Source: Chryseobacterium sp. KACC 21268 (GTDB taxonomy: Bacteria > Bacteroidota > Bacteroidia > Flavobacteriales > Weeksellaceae). Taken from it: DNA of 64,000 nucleotides. The stretch covers positions 2,852,001 through 2,916,000 of the forward strand of contig CP117875.1 of the NCBI GenBank assembly GCA_028736075.1, given 5' to 3'. The notes under the pieces were generated by a model. It did not search any database and was not told where the DNA came from. It saw only the letters and a list, made by a program, of their open reading frames with translations. Both the position numbers and the translations under genes were made by a program. Positions 9,249-18,740 of the stretch are shown here, one piece after another. Each line of letters begins with the position of its first letter. Position 1 is the stretch's first letter.

Positions 9249-12113
9249 TTAGAATGTTAAGTTTAGACCGATCATATAGTTTCGTATAGATGGTGTGTTG
9301 GTTCCAATTGTAAGGAATCTGCTTTTGTAGACATCATTAACAGCCTGGTTCTCGTTTCCAAGAGAGTTGCTTTCCGGATCCATTCCAGACTCGTCGTGAT
9401 ACGGAGAGAAAAATACAAATGGATTCGTTACTGTGGCATATAATCTCAGCCTTGTAATCCCAGCTTTTTTGAAAACTTCCTGATCAAAGTTATAACCTAA
9501 AGTGATGGTTCTGATTTTTACATAAGAAGCATCAAATAAGGCTAAAGTACTGCCATATTTTGGATTGTTACTACTTTGGATTCCGCCTGGTTTTGGATAT
9601 CTCACATTCGGATTCTCTTCTGTCCAGTAGTCAACATCCACGTTATTCCTTCTTCCACTTAGCATATTGAGATAACTGGTGTTTCCGTAAAGTGTACTGA
9701 TGATAACACCTCCACTTTTGAAAGCGCCCACAAGACTCAAATCAAAGTTTTTGTAAGCCAATCTGGTATTAAAACCACCTGTAAAATCCGGATCTGTATT
9801 GATAATCTGTCTGTCCGCAGGTCCAATTGCTCTGACTGGTGTTCCGTCTGCATTGTATCCACCGGTGTATAGAACTTTAATCATCCCGACATTTCCGCCT
9901 GGTTCCAATGTACTCAAGTTGGGATCGCCATTCTGCCAAAGACCTTCGTACTGATAATCGTAGATGGAATTGATAGAATGTCCCACAAACCACCAGTTAC
10001 TCTCATCTCTTGTTGCTCCAGAAGCCAAAGATGTGATTTTGTTCTTATTAGCAGATAAATTAAATCCTAGATCCCAGCTGAAATCCTGCTTATTAATAAT
10101 TGATCCGTTAAGAGAAATTTCGAAACCTTTGTTTTGTGTAGATCCAACATTGGAAAGTGTTCTCTCCGCTCCTGAAGTTGCCGGTAAATTAACATCTAAC
10201 AGCAAATCTTTGGTATTAGTCACATAATACTCGAAGGTACCGGTAATTCTGTTGTTTAAAATTCCGAAGTCTAAACCGTAGTTGAAAGTTTCAGAATTTT
10301 CCCAGCCTAACTTTGGATTTGGTAGCCTGGAAACATAATATCCCATTGCATAATCGTTACCAAAATTGTACGGTGTCGTAGATAACTGACCAAGGGTTGT
10401 ATAAGGAGTCACAGCCTGATTCGCCGTTCCACCATAACCAAAACGCAATTTCAAATTATTGATGTATTGTGAACCTTTAAGAAAATCCTCATTAGCAACG
10501 TTCCATCCTGCTGAGAATGCGTTATAGATATTCCACTGATATCCTGGAGATAACCTTGAAGATCCATCACCTCTAATGGTTGCAGAAAACATATAACGCC
10601 CGTCATAATCATACATTACACGTCCCATCCAGGACTTCAAACCAGCGATATAATATCCTTGCTGATCTGGATTGATCGTAATTTCCCCTTCAGCATGACC
10701 CAAATTGTAAAACTGGAAAGCATCTGTTGGGATATCTCTAGCAGTGATGAATGAACTGTTAAATTTTGTCTGCTCCTGGGACTGCAATGCAACAACACTC
10801 ACTTTGTGTTTATCTGCAAACGTTCTGTCGTAACTTAAGATATTCTCGTTTACCCAATGCGTTGTAAGCGAATTACCGATAGAAGCTGTAGAAAGATTAT
10901 TTGGTTCTGAGCTGAAAACACCCTCTCCGGTGTAAGACCCAGAATTTGTCGTTTTAAAGTTCAGACCGACATTAGATCTTAGCTTAAGTCCTTTCACCCA
11001 AGGAATATTGAATTCCCCGAAGAAATTATTGTAGGAACTGAAGGCTATCGCTTTGTCAATCCAAGAATCTCCAAGTCTGTCTATGCTTTCTCTGGTAGTC
11101 ACATATTGTGTGTCTGCAGACATTATTACACGTTCTTTCAAAGTTCCGTCTGCGTTGTAAGGATTGGCAATTGGTGTAGAACTTAATGCATTATAGATTC
11201 CTAGGTTAGAACCTTTGTTCACAGTATAAGCATTGTTGCTGGACATTCCAATTCTGAAATATTGCCCTAATTCCTGATCCAAACTTCCTCTGAAATTCAG
11301 TCTTTCAAAACCTTGTCCCGGAAGAACAGATTTCTCATTATAATAACTGAATCCGAAGTTGTAAGAACCTTTCTCTGTACCGCCAGAAACGCCGACATCG
11401 TGGTTGGTAACGATTCCTTTTTTATAAAGAAGATCCTGCCAGTTTGTGTTCACATCATTGGATTCATCAACACCCGGTTGTACAAATAGATTTGCATCTG
11501 CTCTTAGTTTGATGAATTTTTCAGCATCCATCATTGGGTATTCTGAAAATATCTTGGAAATCCCTGTGAAAGTGTTGTAAGAGAATGTCGCTTTCTGTCT
11601 TTTTCTACCAGTTTTGGAAGTGATTAATATAACTCCATTCGCTCCACGGGAACCGTAGATGGCTGTTGCAGAAGCGTCTTTCAAAATATCCAAACTCTGA
11701 ATATCATTTGGACTGATATCCGCTAAAGATCCAGGAAAAGGAATCCCATCCAAGACAATCAAAGGATCATTGTTCCCTGTAAGAGAACGCGTTCCTCTAA
11801 TTCTGATCTGCATCGGCGCACCAGGCTTACTCGACGACTGGGAAATGTCCACACCCGCTGCTCTACCCTGCAAAGCCTGACTGATATTGGCAGAAGGCAC
11901 CTCTCTCATCACATCTCCTTTTACAGAAACCACAGATCCCGTAACAGCCTCTTTCCTCTGTTTACCATATCCGATGACAACTACTTCTTCTATCTTTTTT
12001 TCGCTAGCGGAAACCGTATCATTTGTCGTTTGTGAATAAACAAGGCTCGTAGGCAATAAAGCCATTGCAAAGAATATTGCAGCTTTATTTTTGGCAAAAT
12101 TAAATCTATTCAT
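9249..12113 (-). CDS. SusC/RagA-family TonB-linked outer-membrane transporter
   Basis: TonB-dependent barrel that pairs with the SusD downstream to import oligosaccharides. It is 954 residues with a signal peptide to about residue 27. The TonB-box-like and plug region runs EEVVVIGYGKQRKEAVTGSV, then RAAGVDISQ, IRGTRSLTGNNDPLIVLDG and the SusC signature DASATAIYGSRGANGVI. The C-terminus is barrel-like and ends in a Phe (IGLNLTF). It goes straight from the signal peptide to the plug and lacks the approximately 80-residue carboxypeptidase-regulatory-like N-terminal domain that most SusC proteins carry, which explains its slightly short length. It lies 38 bp behind xylA, so the importer is co-transcribed with xylose catabolism genes. 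Confidence 0.95.
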   Translation of the reverse strand: MNRFNFAKNKAAIFFAMALLPTSLVYSQTTNDTVSASEKKIEEVVVIGYGKQRKEAVTGSVVSVKGDVMREVPSANISQALQGRAAGVDISQSSSKPGAPMQIRIRGTRSLTGNNDPLIVLDGIPFPGSLADISPNDIQSLDILKDASATAIYGSRGANGVILITSKTGRKRQKATFSYNTFTGISKIFSEYPMMDAEKFIKLRADANLFVQPGVDESNDVNTNWQDLLYKKGIVTNHDVGVSGGTEKGSYNFGFSYYNEKSVLPGQGFERLNFRGSLDQELGQYFRIGMSSNNAYTVNKGSNLGIYNALSSTPIANPYNADGTLKERVIMSADTQYVTTRESIDRLGDSWIDKAIAFSSYNNFFGEFNIPWVKGLKLRSNVGLNFKTTNSGSYTGEGVFSSEPNNLSTASIGNSLTTHWVNENILSYDRTFADKHKVSVVALQSQEQTKFNSSFITARDIPTDAFQFYNLGHAEGEITINPDQQGYYIAGLKSWMGRVMYDYDGRYMFSATIRGDGSSRLSPGYQWNIYNAFSAGWNVANEDFLKGSQYINNLKLRFGYGGTANQAVTPYTTLGQLSTTPYNFGNDYAMGYYVSRLPNPKLGWENSETFNYGLDFGILNNRITGTFEYYVTNTKDLLLDVNLPATSGAERTLSNVGSTQNKGFEISLNGSIINKQDFSWDLGFNLSANKNKITSLASGATRDESNWWFVGHSINSIYDYQYEGLWQNGDPNLSTLEPGGNVGMIKVLYTGGYNADGTPVRAIGPADRQIINTDPDFTGGFNTRLAYKNFDLSLVGAFKSGGVIISTLYGNTSYLNMLSGRRNNVDVDYWTEENPNVRYPKPGGIQSSNNPKYGSTLALFDASYVKIRTITLGYNFDQEVFKKAGITRLRLYATVTNPFVFFSPYHDESGMDPESNSLGNENQAVNDVYKSRFLTIGTNTPSIRNYMIGLNLTF

Positions 12114-12151
12114 AATTTTTGTTTGTTTGAGTGTTAATAAAAACCGATGTA

Positions 12152-13480
12152 CTAGATGTACATATTGACGATAGCTTCAAACAATTCTTGTTTACCACTT
12201 TTTCTCTGTGGCTCGCCAATTTCATGAGCTATTTTCTGAAGATCTTCCAAAGTAAGTTTTCCTTCTTCAAAGCTTTTCCCGTTTCCATTATCAAAAGAAG
12301 AATACCTCTCTGTTCTCAATTTTTTATAATCTGATTTTTCCAGAATGTCTGCTGCTACCAACAATCCTTTTGCGAAAACATCCATTCCCGATACGTGAGA
12401 GATGAATAGATCTTCCGGATCTGTAGAGTTTCTTCTGATCTTTGCATCGAAGTTGACACCACCTGTTCCTAAACCACCACTTGGAATAATCGCTAACCAA
12501 GCCTGAGCTAAGTCATAGTAGTCAATCGGGAACTGGTCTGTATCCCAACCATTTTGATTGTCTCCGCGGTTGGCATCTATGCTTCCCAACATTCCTGCAT
12601 CTACAGCTGCCTGCAAATCGTGCTCGAATGTATGGCCGGCCAATGTAGCGTGATTCACTTCCAGATTCAATTTGAAATCTTTGTCCAAACCGTAGTGTCT
12701 TAGGAATCCAATGACTGTTTCTGCATCGTAGTCATACTGATGTTTGGTTGGTTCCATTGGTTTTGGTTCGATTAAGAAATTACCTGTGAAACCTTGCTGA
12801 CGTGCATAATCGCGGGAGATTGTCAGGAATTTTGCCAAATGCTCTTTCTCACGCTTCATATCGGTATTCAGAAGTGTCATATAACCTTCTCTTCCGCCCC
12901 AGAATACATAATTCTCTCCTCCAAGTGCAATCGTTGCATCGATGGAATTCTTAACCTGAGTTCCTGCGCAAGCCAAAACATCAAAGTTTGGATTGGTAGA
13001 AGCACCGTTCATATATCTCTCGTGCGAGAAAACGTTTGCAGTTCCCCAAAGTAGTTTGATGCCGGATTCATTTTGTTTTTCTTTTGCGTACTCTACAATT
13101 TGCTGAAGATTGCTTTCATAATCTTTCCAATTGTCTGCAGGATCTACAAGATCTACATCATGGAAACAGTAATATCCGAAGCCCATTTTGGTCATAAATT
13201 CGAAGCCTGCATCCATTTTATATTTTGCTCTGGAAACGGCATCATTTCCAATACTCCAAGGGTGGTGAATAGTTGGACCTCCAAATGGATCGCTGCCGTC
13301 TGCACATAACGTGTGCCACCATGCCATTGCGAAACGCATCCACTCCTTCATTGGTTTTCCCATCACGACTCTGTCTGCATCATAATAGCGGAATGCCAAT
13401 GGATTTCTGCTTTCTTTTCCTTCAAATTTGATTTGTTCTACACCTGGAAAAAACTCCTTTGTTCCTTTTAAAATGTTCAT
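12152..13480 (-). CDS. xylA: Xylose isomerase
   Basis: Interconverts D-xylose and D-xylulose in the cytoplasm. At 442 residues it fits the long (class II) isomerases. Visible catalytic and metal-site motifs are FHDVD (H107/D110), [34 protein letters not shown] and [20 protein letters not shown], which carry the Glu/His/Asp metal ligands. It lies 111 bp behind xylB; that gap contains an 8-bp stem hairpin (13536-13562) without a U-tract. SusC follows after 38 bp. Regulation is presumably by the Nudix-type regulator at the head of the operon. Assignment is certain. Confidence 0.98.
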   Translation of the reverse strand: MNILKGTKEFFPGVEQIKFEGKESRNPLAFRYYDADRVVMGKPMKEWMRFAMAWWHTLCADGSDPFGGPTIHHPWSIGNDAVSRAKYKMDAGFEFMTKMGFGYYCFHDVDLVDPADNWKDYESNLQQIVEYAKEKQNESGIKLLWGTANVFSHERYMNGASTNPNFDVLACAGTQVKNSIDATIALGGENYVFWGGREGYMTLLNTDMKREKEHLAKFLTISRDYARQQGFTGNFLIEPKPMEPTKHQYDYDAETVIGFLRHYGLDKDFKLNLEVNHATLAGHTFEHDLQAAVDAGMLGSIDANRGDNQNGWDTDQFPIDYYDLAQAWLAIIPSGGLGTGGVNFDAKIRRNSTDPEDLFISHVSGMDVFAKGLLVAADILEKSDYKKLRTERYSSFDNGNGKSFEEGKLTLEDLQKIAHEIGEPQRKSGKQELFEAIVNMYI

Positions 13481-13591
13481 AATTCTTAATTTATATATTT
13501 AATTATTTTCTAAATTTTGACATAGAGGTAACCTTCTCACTGATTTTTTGAGTCTCAGCGAGCTTGGTAAAAACTTCTATTTAATTTGGAT

Positions 13592-15076
13592 TTATATAAT
13601 GTGCTTCAGGTAACTATCCCATTTTCCGTAAGCCTCTAGATATTGATCTCTTTTTTCGTGTTCCGGTTCTATCACTGCTATTTTTTCTAATGAAGCAAAG
13701 GCTTCCTGGGAGTCCGCATAAAATCCGATTCCCATTCCGGCGGCTCTTGCTGCTCCAACTGCTCCATCTGTATCATAAAGTTCTATCACCACATCGCTGA
13801 CACTGGATAATGTCTGGCGGAAAATCGAACTTAAAAACATATTGGCATTTCCGGCTTTTACAACCTGGATGTCCATTCCCATATTTCTCATAATCTCCAT
13901 TCCGTACTCGTAAGAGAAAACGATTCCTTCCTGTGCAGCGCGGAGGATATCGCCTTTGGAATGGATATTGAAATTAATACCGTGTATCGAGCAATCTGTT
14001 TCCTTATTTTCCAAAACTCTTTCTGCCCCGTTTCCGAATGGAATAATGCTGAGTCCTTTGGAACCTATCGGAGAAAGCGATGCTAAGTCATTCATATCAC
14101 CATAAGAGGATAATGAAGTGGCAAAATTATGTTTCAGCCAGGAGTTCAGAATTCCTGTTCCATTGATGCAAAGCAAAACGCCCAATCTGGTCTGCTCCGC
14201 TGTATGATTCACGTGAGCGAAAGTGTTGACTCTTGATAATTTATCATAATCCAATTTATCCAAAACACCATAAACTACGCCCGAAGTTCCTGCTGTAGAA
14301 GCGATTTCGCCAGGATTGAAAACATTAAGGGAAAGTGCATTGTTTGGCTGATCTCCTGCTCTGTAGGAAATTGGTGTTCCGATCTTCAAACCTAATTCCT
14401 GAGCTGCAGCTGCGGAAACCGTTGCTTGAACTCCAAAAGTGGGAACAATCTCTGGGAAGAAACTTTTTGGAATGCCGTAATAATTAATCACATCCTCCGA
14501 GATGCAGTTGTTTTTAAAATCCCAAAAAATCCCTTCTGACAAACCTTCCACAGTAATTCCTATTTCGCCGGAAAGTTTCATTGCGATGTAATCTCCGGGA
14601 AGCATTATTTTATCAATCTTCTCGAAGATCTCTGGTTCGTTTTCTTTTACCCAAGCCAGTTTTGAGGCTGTAAAGTTGCCTGGAGAATTCAAAAGGTGGG
14701 AAAGACATTTTTCTTCACCAATCGCTTTGAATGCTTTTTCGCCGTAAGGAACAGCGCGACTGTCACACCAGATGATGGAAGGACGAAGAAGATTCTGATC
14801 CTTGTCCACCAATATCAATCCGTGCATTTGCCAAGTGATACCAATAGCTTTGATATCCTCCGGATCAATTCCGGAATGGTGTATCACGGATTCGTGAGCC
14901 AATTTCAAATTAGTCCACCAGTCCGAAGGATTCTGCTCTGCCCATCCGGGATGAAGGGCAGAAATTTTCATTTCTTTTTTGGGAGAAAAGTCTGACGCAA
15001 TAATTTTTCCGCTGGAAGCTTCCATTAGACAAACCTTTACGGACGAACTACCTATATCATATCCAAGCAAATACAT
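13592..15076 (-). CDS. xylB: Xylulokinase
   Basis: Phosphorylates D-xylulose to xylulose 5-phosphate for the pentose phosphate pathway. It is a 494-residue FGGY-family kinase. The N-terminal ATPase fold has LGYDIGSSSVKVCLM, followed by the WQMHGL segment near residue 76 and the IIWCDSRA segment. AGDQPNNALSLN carries the catalytic Asp near residue 240, and TDGAVGAARAAGMG lies near the C-terminus. It starts 16 bp after the regulator gene and precedes xylA. The length and all motifs are complete, with no sign of damage. Confidence 0.97.
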   Translation of the reverse strand: MYLLGYDIGSSSVKVCLMEASSGKIIASDFSPKKEMKISALHPGWAEQNPSDWWTNLKLAHESVIHHSGIDPEDIKAIGITWQMHGLILVDKDQNLLRPSIIWCDSRAVPYGEKAFKAIGEEKCLSHLLNSPGNFTASKLAWVKENEPEIFEKIDKIMLPGDYIAMKLSGEIGITVEGLSEGIFWDFKNNCISEDVINYYGIPKSFFPEIVPTFGVQATVSAAAAQELGLKIGTPISYRAGDQPNNALSLNVFNPGEIASTAGTSGVVYGVLDKLDYDKLSRVNTFAHVNHTAEQTRLGVLLCINGTGILNSWLKHNFATSLSSYGDMNDLASLSPIGSKGLSIIPFGNGAERVLENKETDCSIHGINFNIHSKGDILRAAQEGIVFSYEYGMEIMRNMGMDIQVVKAGNANMFLSSIFRQTLSSVSDVVIELYDTDGAVGAARAAGMGIGFYADSQEAFASLEKIAVIEPEHEKRDQYLEAYGKWDSYLKHII

Positions 15077-15092
15077 TGTACAGTGTGGGGGA

Positions 15093-15818
15093 TTATTTGA
15101 TTAATTTATTATTGTTCTTTTTATAAATCTTAGCATCGAATTTATAATATCGGGCTGCTCTGTGGGCTACATTGGTTTCAATCTCATCCAGCGGAATGAT
15201 GTAGCTGAAAGACGAAATCTTCTTATGAAAATTCTTGATATCAATATTTCTCTCACTCACCGCATTGTACAACTGATAAAGCTGTCTGATTGTAAACTTC
15301 TTAGGAAGCAATTCGAAGATAATAGAGAAGTCTGATTCTATCCACTTCCTGATTTCCACCAGGGATTCTTTGATAATCTGATTGTGGTCAAAAGGTAATT
15401 CCGGCAACTTTTCTATCGGGCACCAGTCTACCGTGTCGTACTTTGCACTGTTGATCTTGTGATCTATTTTGCAAAGCGAGAGATACGCTACCGTGATGAT
15501 TCTGTCAATATTATGTTTGTACTCCTCTCCCATCCAGCGGATATCGTGCTTGTTGCTGGCACGATTGGGATCTGCAAAACATTTGAATTGTTTGAGAACC
15601 ATTTTCTTGATTCCCGTGAGTTCGTGGAGAACTCTCTCTGCAGCATCGTCCACATCCTCATCACTCAGGATCAAACTTCCCGGCAGTTTTTTCTGCTTAT
15701 TTGTCGGCATATCATCCAGATATCTTTGAGCCAACAGAATGTTGAGGCGGTTCTCGTGATCGAAACCAAAAACCACACAGTCAACAGACACATAAGTATG
15801 AATAAAATTGAAATTCAT
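15093..15818 (-). CDS. NrtR/XylR-type Nudix-domain transcriptional regulator
   Basis: A 241-residue protein with an N-terminal Nudix-like domain (about 1-150) and a C-terminal winged-helix (about 160-240, including PKKFTIRQLYQLYNAV). This is the layout of NrtR-family regulators that control sugar operons in Bacteroidota. The Nudix box is degenerate: in the segment around ERVLHELTGI the spacing and the Arg are kept, but two of the catalytic acidic positions are Val and Leu. It is therefore probably a ligand sensor and not a hydrolase. It heads the xyl operon, 16 bp before xylB. An inverted-repeat cluster lies upstream (15898-16066). Whether it represses or activates is not readable from the sequence. 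Confidence 0.87.
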   Translation of the reverse strand: MNFNFIHTYVSVDCVVFGFDHENRLNILLAQRYLDDMPTNKQKKLPGSLILSDEDVDDAAERVLHELTGIKKMVLKQFKCFADPNRASNKHDIRWMGEEYKHNIDRIITVAYLSLCKIDHKINSAKYDTVDWCPIEKLPELPFDHNQIIKESLVEIRKWIESDFSIIFELLPKKFTIRQLYQLYNAVSERNIDIKNFHKKISSFSYIIPLDEIETNVAHRAARYYKFDAKIYKKNNNKLIK

Positions 15819-15845
15819 TATTGAGTTAACATTTACGTAACATTA

Positions 15846-15853
15846 CAAATATA
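15846..15853 (-). promoter_or_regulatory. Promoter -7 box for the xyl operon
   Basis: On the minus strand TATATTTG fits the Bacteroidota TAnnTTTG box and lies 27 bp upstream of the regulator ATG. No good TTG -33 element was seen at the usual spacing. Confidence 0.5.
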
Positions 15854-15897
15854 AAAATACAATCGAGATAAAAAAATATTTTTTTCATTATTCCCTG

Positions 15898-16066
15898 CTT
15901 ATCAAGTATTTACATATCTATTTTTTATGATAAGAATTTATTACGAATTATGATAAGCTTATCATACTAGTTATGATATTAATTTATAATGTACTTATAA
16001 ACAGTATTATAAAATGCTAGAAATATGGATAATTTTTCGGCAATTGAAAAGGCGAGATATGATAAG
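15898..16066. promoter_or_regulatory. Repeated TGATAAG half-sites including a perfect 14-bp palindrome
   Basis: The unusually long (643 bp) AT-rich gap upstream of the regulator contains CTTATCA at 15898-15904, TATGATAAG at 15926-15934, the perfect palindrome TGATAAGCTTATCA at 15951-15964, TTATGATA at 15971-15978 and TATGATAAG at 16058-16066. Sites at 15928 and 15951 are about two helical turns apart. This is a candidate operator array for the adjacent Nudix-type regulator. The palindrome lies about 100 bp upstream of the -7 box, so activation or looping fits better than simple occlusion. No gene was seen in the gap. Confidence 0.5.
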
Positions 16067-16376
16067 AATTCAGAAATTTTCATCTAAAAATCTTGCGAAA
16101 AAATTCAGAAAACATACTTTTTAGATCAAAAAAACTTATTTGGAGAATTATTTTTTAACTTTTTTTAATGGTAAAATTGCAAAATGGCACAAATTTTAAT
16201 TTTATAATACACTTTTTCCTAGTATTGTCTTGTTGGTTTAAAATCTAAAAAGCTTTTGGTGAATAACAATATAATATAGTTAAAAATCACGCATTATCTC
16301 AGTCAAACGCGCTTAAAAGACCTTTCCAATCTATTGTTTCTCAATTGAGAAGTGATCTTATTAATACTTTAAATAG

Positions 16377-16410
16377 CTAAAAAAAACCAATGAAAAATAT
16401 CCATTGGTTT
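16377..16410 (-). terminator. Terminator after the ketose epimerase gene
   Basis: A stem of AAACCAATG/CATTGGTTT with a 9-nt loop lies 50-80 bp beyond the stop codon of the epimerase gene. Its minus-strand U-tract is 8 long. It ends the LacI-controlled operon. Confidence 0.8.
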
Positions 16411-16461
16411 CTTAATTATAAAAGTCGCAGCTAAAATAATAGAAAGCTTTGAAAACTGAAT

Positions 16462-17307
16462 CTAATTGCTGAGACTCATCTCTTTTAAAAACTTCAAACT
16501 TCTTAATGCCAATTCTTCTGCATCGTAAGGCGATTTTTGCCACAATGAAACCATTTGCTGCATTCCGGAGATTGACGATGAAAAATTCTCTAGAACCAAA
16601 TTTCCTTCAAAATCGATTTCGTTCAAAGCATTGAAAAGTTCTTCCCAATTGACCGTTCCTTCTCCTAACATTCCACGGTTAGATTCTGTTATATGGACGT
16701 GTTTCAGTTTTTTTCCGGCAAGAATGATTGGATCATAAAAATTATTTTCCTCAATATTCATATGAAATGTATCGAGATGAAGAAACAAATTATCTTTTCC
16801 TGTTTTTTTAATTAAATCCAAAACATTCTCTGCCGTATTGCAAACATAAGATTCATAACGGTTGATGGGTTCAATTCCGATATTGACACCTTTTTCTTTG
16901 GCATAATCAGCAACTTTGCTCCAAACTTCTACAATGATTTCAGATTCATTTTCAGTCAATGGATTTCCTGAAAAAACACCAATTCCGCCGTGAAGGACAC
17001 CACCTAAAAAATCAGTTTCGAGTTCCGAGGTTTTGTCAATGGCTTGCTTTATTAGTTTTTCTGCAACTTCGGGATAGAATGCGATGTGTGCATCTTTCGG
17101 AAGATTCAGTGAACAAACAACATCCAGATGATGATCTTTCAATTGTTGTTTTACTTCTTTAGAATTAAATTCCATCGAGGTTGGCAATAGGATTTCAATC
17201 AAATCAAAGCCTGCTTTCGATGTTTTTTCTATAGCATATTTTCCTGCTTTCGGATTCCAATTTGGTGTGATCCAGGAAAGCAATGATGCTCCAAATTTTA
17301 CTTTCAT
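16462..17307 (-). CDS. Sugar phosphate isomerase/epimerase family protein (tagatose/psicose 3-epimerase-like)
   Basis: A 281-residue xylose-isomerase-like TIM barrel. The metal-binding quartet typical of ketose 3-epimerases is visible: Glu in GIEPINRYES (about residue 150), Asp in LHLDTFHMNIEE (about 184), His in KHVHITESNRGMLGEG (about 210) and Glu in LVLENF near 240. This family interconverts ketohexoses such as psicose, tagatose, fructose and sorbose. It is the last gene of a kinase-permease-porin-epimerase operon, 20 bp behind the porin, so it may convert an imported rare ketose into the substrate of the fructokinase. No signal peptide, so cytoplasmic. A hydroxypyruvate isomerase or sugar-acid role is possible; the specificity is not determined. 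Confidence 0.8.
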   Translation of the reverse strand: MKVKFGASLLSWITPNWNPKAGKYAIEKTSKAGFDLIEILLPTSMEFNSKEVKQQLKDHHLDVVCSLNLPKDAHIAFYPEVAEKLIKQAIDKTSELETDFLGGVLHGGIGVFSGNPLTENESEIIVEVWSKVADYAKEKGVNIGIEPINRYESYVCNTAENVLDLIKKTGKDNLFLHLDTFHMNIEENNFYDPIILAGKKLKHVHITESNRGMLGEGTVNWEELFNALNEIDFEGNLVLENFSSSISGMQQMVSLWQKSPYDAEELALRSLKFLKEMSLSN

Positions 17308-17326
17308 TTTTTTATTTTAATATTAA

Positions 17327-18739
17327 TTAGAAAATCCACCATTCCGTTCTTACGCCAAAATAAGTCCCGAATCTCTTCGCTCCGGATTGCTGTAAAAATG
17401 GTGAATACAAACTGTTCATCGCCTGATCATTATATCTCGAAACTTCTGCAATGAAACGAATATGCGGTCTTGCCCAGACGCTTCTTTCCGCGGTTGGGAC
17501 AATGGTTGGCGCCAAAACTAATTTCGTCATCGCAGCTGGATTTTGATTGCCGTCTTTCCTTGATGCAAAGTGAAGTTCTGAGAGAATGTGAAACCAATTA
17601 TTGAAATAATAAGTCGCTCTCAAACCTGTATTGAATTCAGTTTTTTTATTAAAAATCTCTCTTTGATAATAGTCGATTGCTTTGTTATTACTTTCCGAAC
17701 CTCCTTTACTCATCGTAAAAACCGCATAAGCATTGGCAGACCATTTATTGGAAAGATTTAACAAAATATGTTCGACTGCGGTCAATGAATAAGCACCATT
17801 ATAGTTTTTCGTCACTTCGTCCGGAGCGCCATAAGTTCGCCAGGTTTGGGTGTTTCCTCCGTCTCCTCCGTTGGCAATTCCGCCTCCGTATCTGATTGAT
17901 ATTTGATTGAAAGAACCTGCAATTTTTGTTTTTAAATTAGTATTCAATTTTGCTCCCAAAACCCAGCCTTGGTCAGACTTATATTGCTCCATCGAGTTTT
18001 TGCCCGACTTATCGACGTTATGAAATTCGGCCAGAAGTTTCAGTTGGTGACTGTTATTTCTGAATGGAATGATCTGTTCCAAAATAAAAACTTCCCGTTG
18101 TCTGTAGATCAGATTTTTTGTTCCACTAATGACATTCGTATAAGAATATGGCGTCGAATTACTGGCTGCCGTATCAATCGCTGCAGGAAAAAACATAGAA
18201 AATCTTGTATTTTTATGTCTCACGCCCCAACCCGTCGCCGAGTGGTCATCAAAATAAAAATAATCTGCAATATGAACGTCATCATATCTTAGCCAACGCG
18301 AACCTGCCCAAACATCCCAGTCGCTTCCCATAATATTTCTAGCTTCCACAAAGGCTTCTGGCAAAGCGATGATCATTCCCTGATTTGATTTTGAATCTAC
18401 ATTCCCGAGAAAAGTGCCGCCCGAATAGAAACTCAATCTCGCCTGCATATCGATCTTTGTAGATCTCATACTGTCGCCGTTGACAAGCGGAGTGAAATGA
18501 AAGGCTGGCAAAAAATCCACATAATCGCCCTGATCCATTCTTCCACCCAATGAACCTTGATTATTAAGATTCAGTTGTCTACCTGTTTTCCCATCTGCGT
18601 TTGGGGAATATCCTGCGCCAATCCTCCCCGTCGTTCCAAAGGAAAAATCCTTATTTTTGATAACAATTTGGGCGTGAGAAATCTGGCTGATGATTAAAAT
18701 AAACCAAAAGCTGTGCTTAAAAACATTTAAATTTTTCAT
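17327..18739 (-). CDS. LamB/maltoporin-like outer-membrane carbohydrate porin
   Basis: A 470-residue protein with a signal peptide (residues 1-23) and a beta-barrel pattern ending in EWWIF. The N-terminal GRIGAGYSPNADGK segment followed by GRQLNLNNQGSLGGR, and the central DVWAGSRWLRYDDVHIAD stretch with YFYFDDHSATGWGV, closely follow the maltoporin pattern ([28 protein letters not shown] in LamB). I therefore call it a passive sugar porin of that family and not a TonB receptor. It begins 1 bp after the permease stop and precedes the epimerase. Using a LamB-type channel in place of a SusCD pair suggests that the substrate is small. Confidence 0.8.
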   Translation of the reverse strand: MKNLNVFKHSFWFILIISQISHAQIVIKNKDFSFGTTGRIGAGYSPNADGKTGRQLNLNNQGSLGGRMDQGDYVDFLPAFHFTPLVNGDSMRSTKIDMQARLSFYSGGTFLGNVDSKSNQGMIIALPEAFVEARNIMGSDWDVWAGSRWLRYDDVHIADYFYFDDHSATGWGVRHKNTRFSMFFPAAIDTAASNSTPYSYTNVISGTKNLIYRQREVFILEQIIPFRNNSHQLKLLAEFHNVDKSGKNSMEQYKSDQGWVLGAKLNTNLKTKIAGSFNQISIRYGGGIANGGDGGNTQTWRTYGAPDEVTKNYNGAYSLTAVEHILLNLSNKWSANAYAVFTMSKGGSESNNKAIDYYQREIFNKKTEFNTGLRATYYFNNWFHILSELHFASRKDGNQNPAAMTKLVLAPTIVPTAERSVWARPHIRFIAEVSRYNDQAMNSLYSPFLQQSGAKRFGTYFGVRTEWWIF

Positions 18740-18740
18740 T

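Noticed and set aside
13536-13562. Hairpin between xylB and xylA
   Set aside because: An 8-bp stem without a U-tract and with only weak support. Mentioned in the xylA entry, not called as a terminator.
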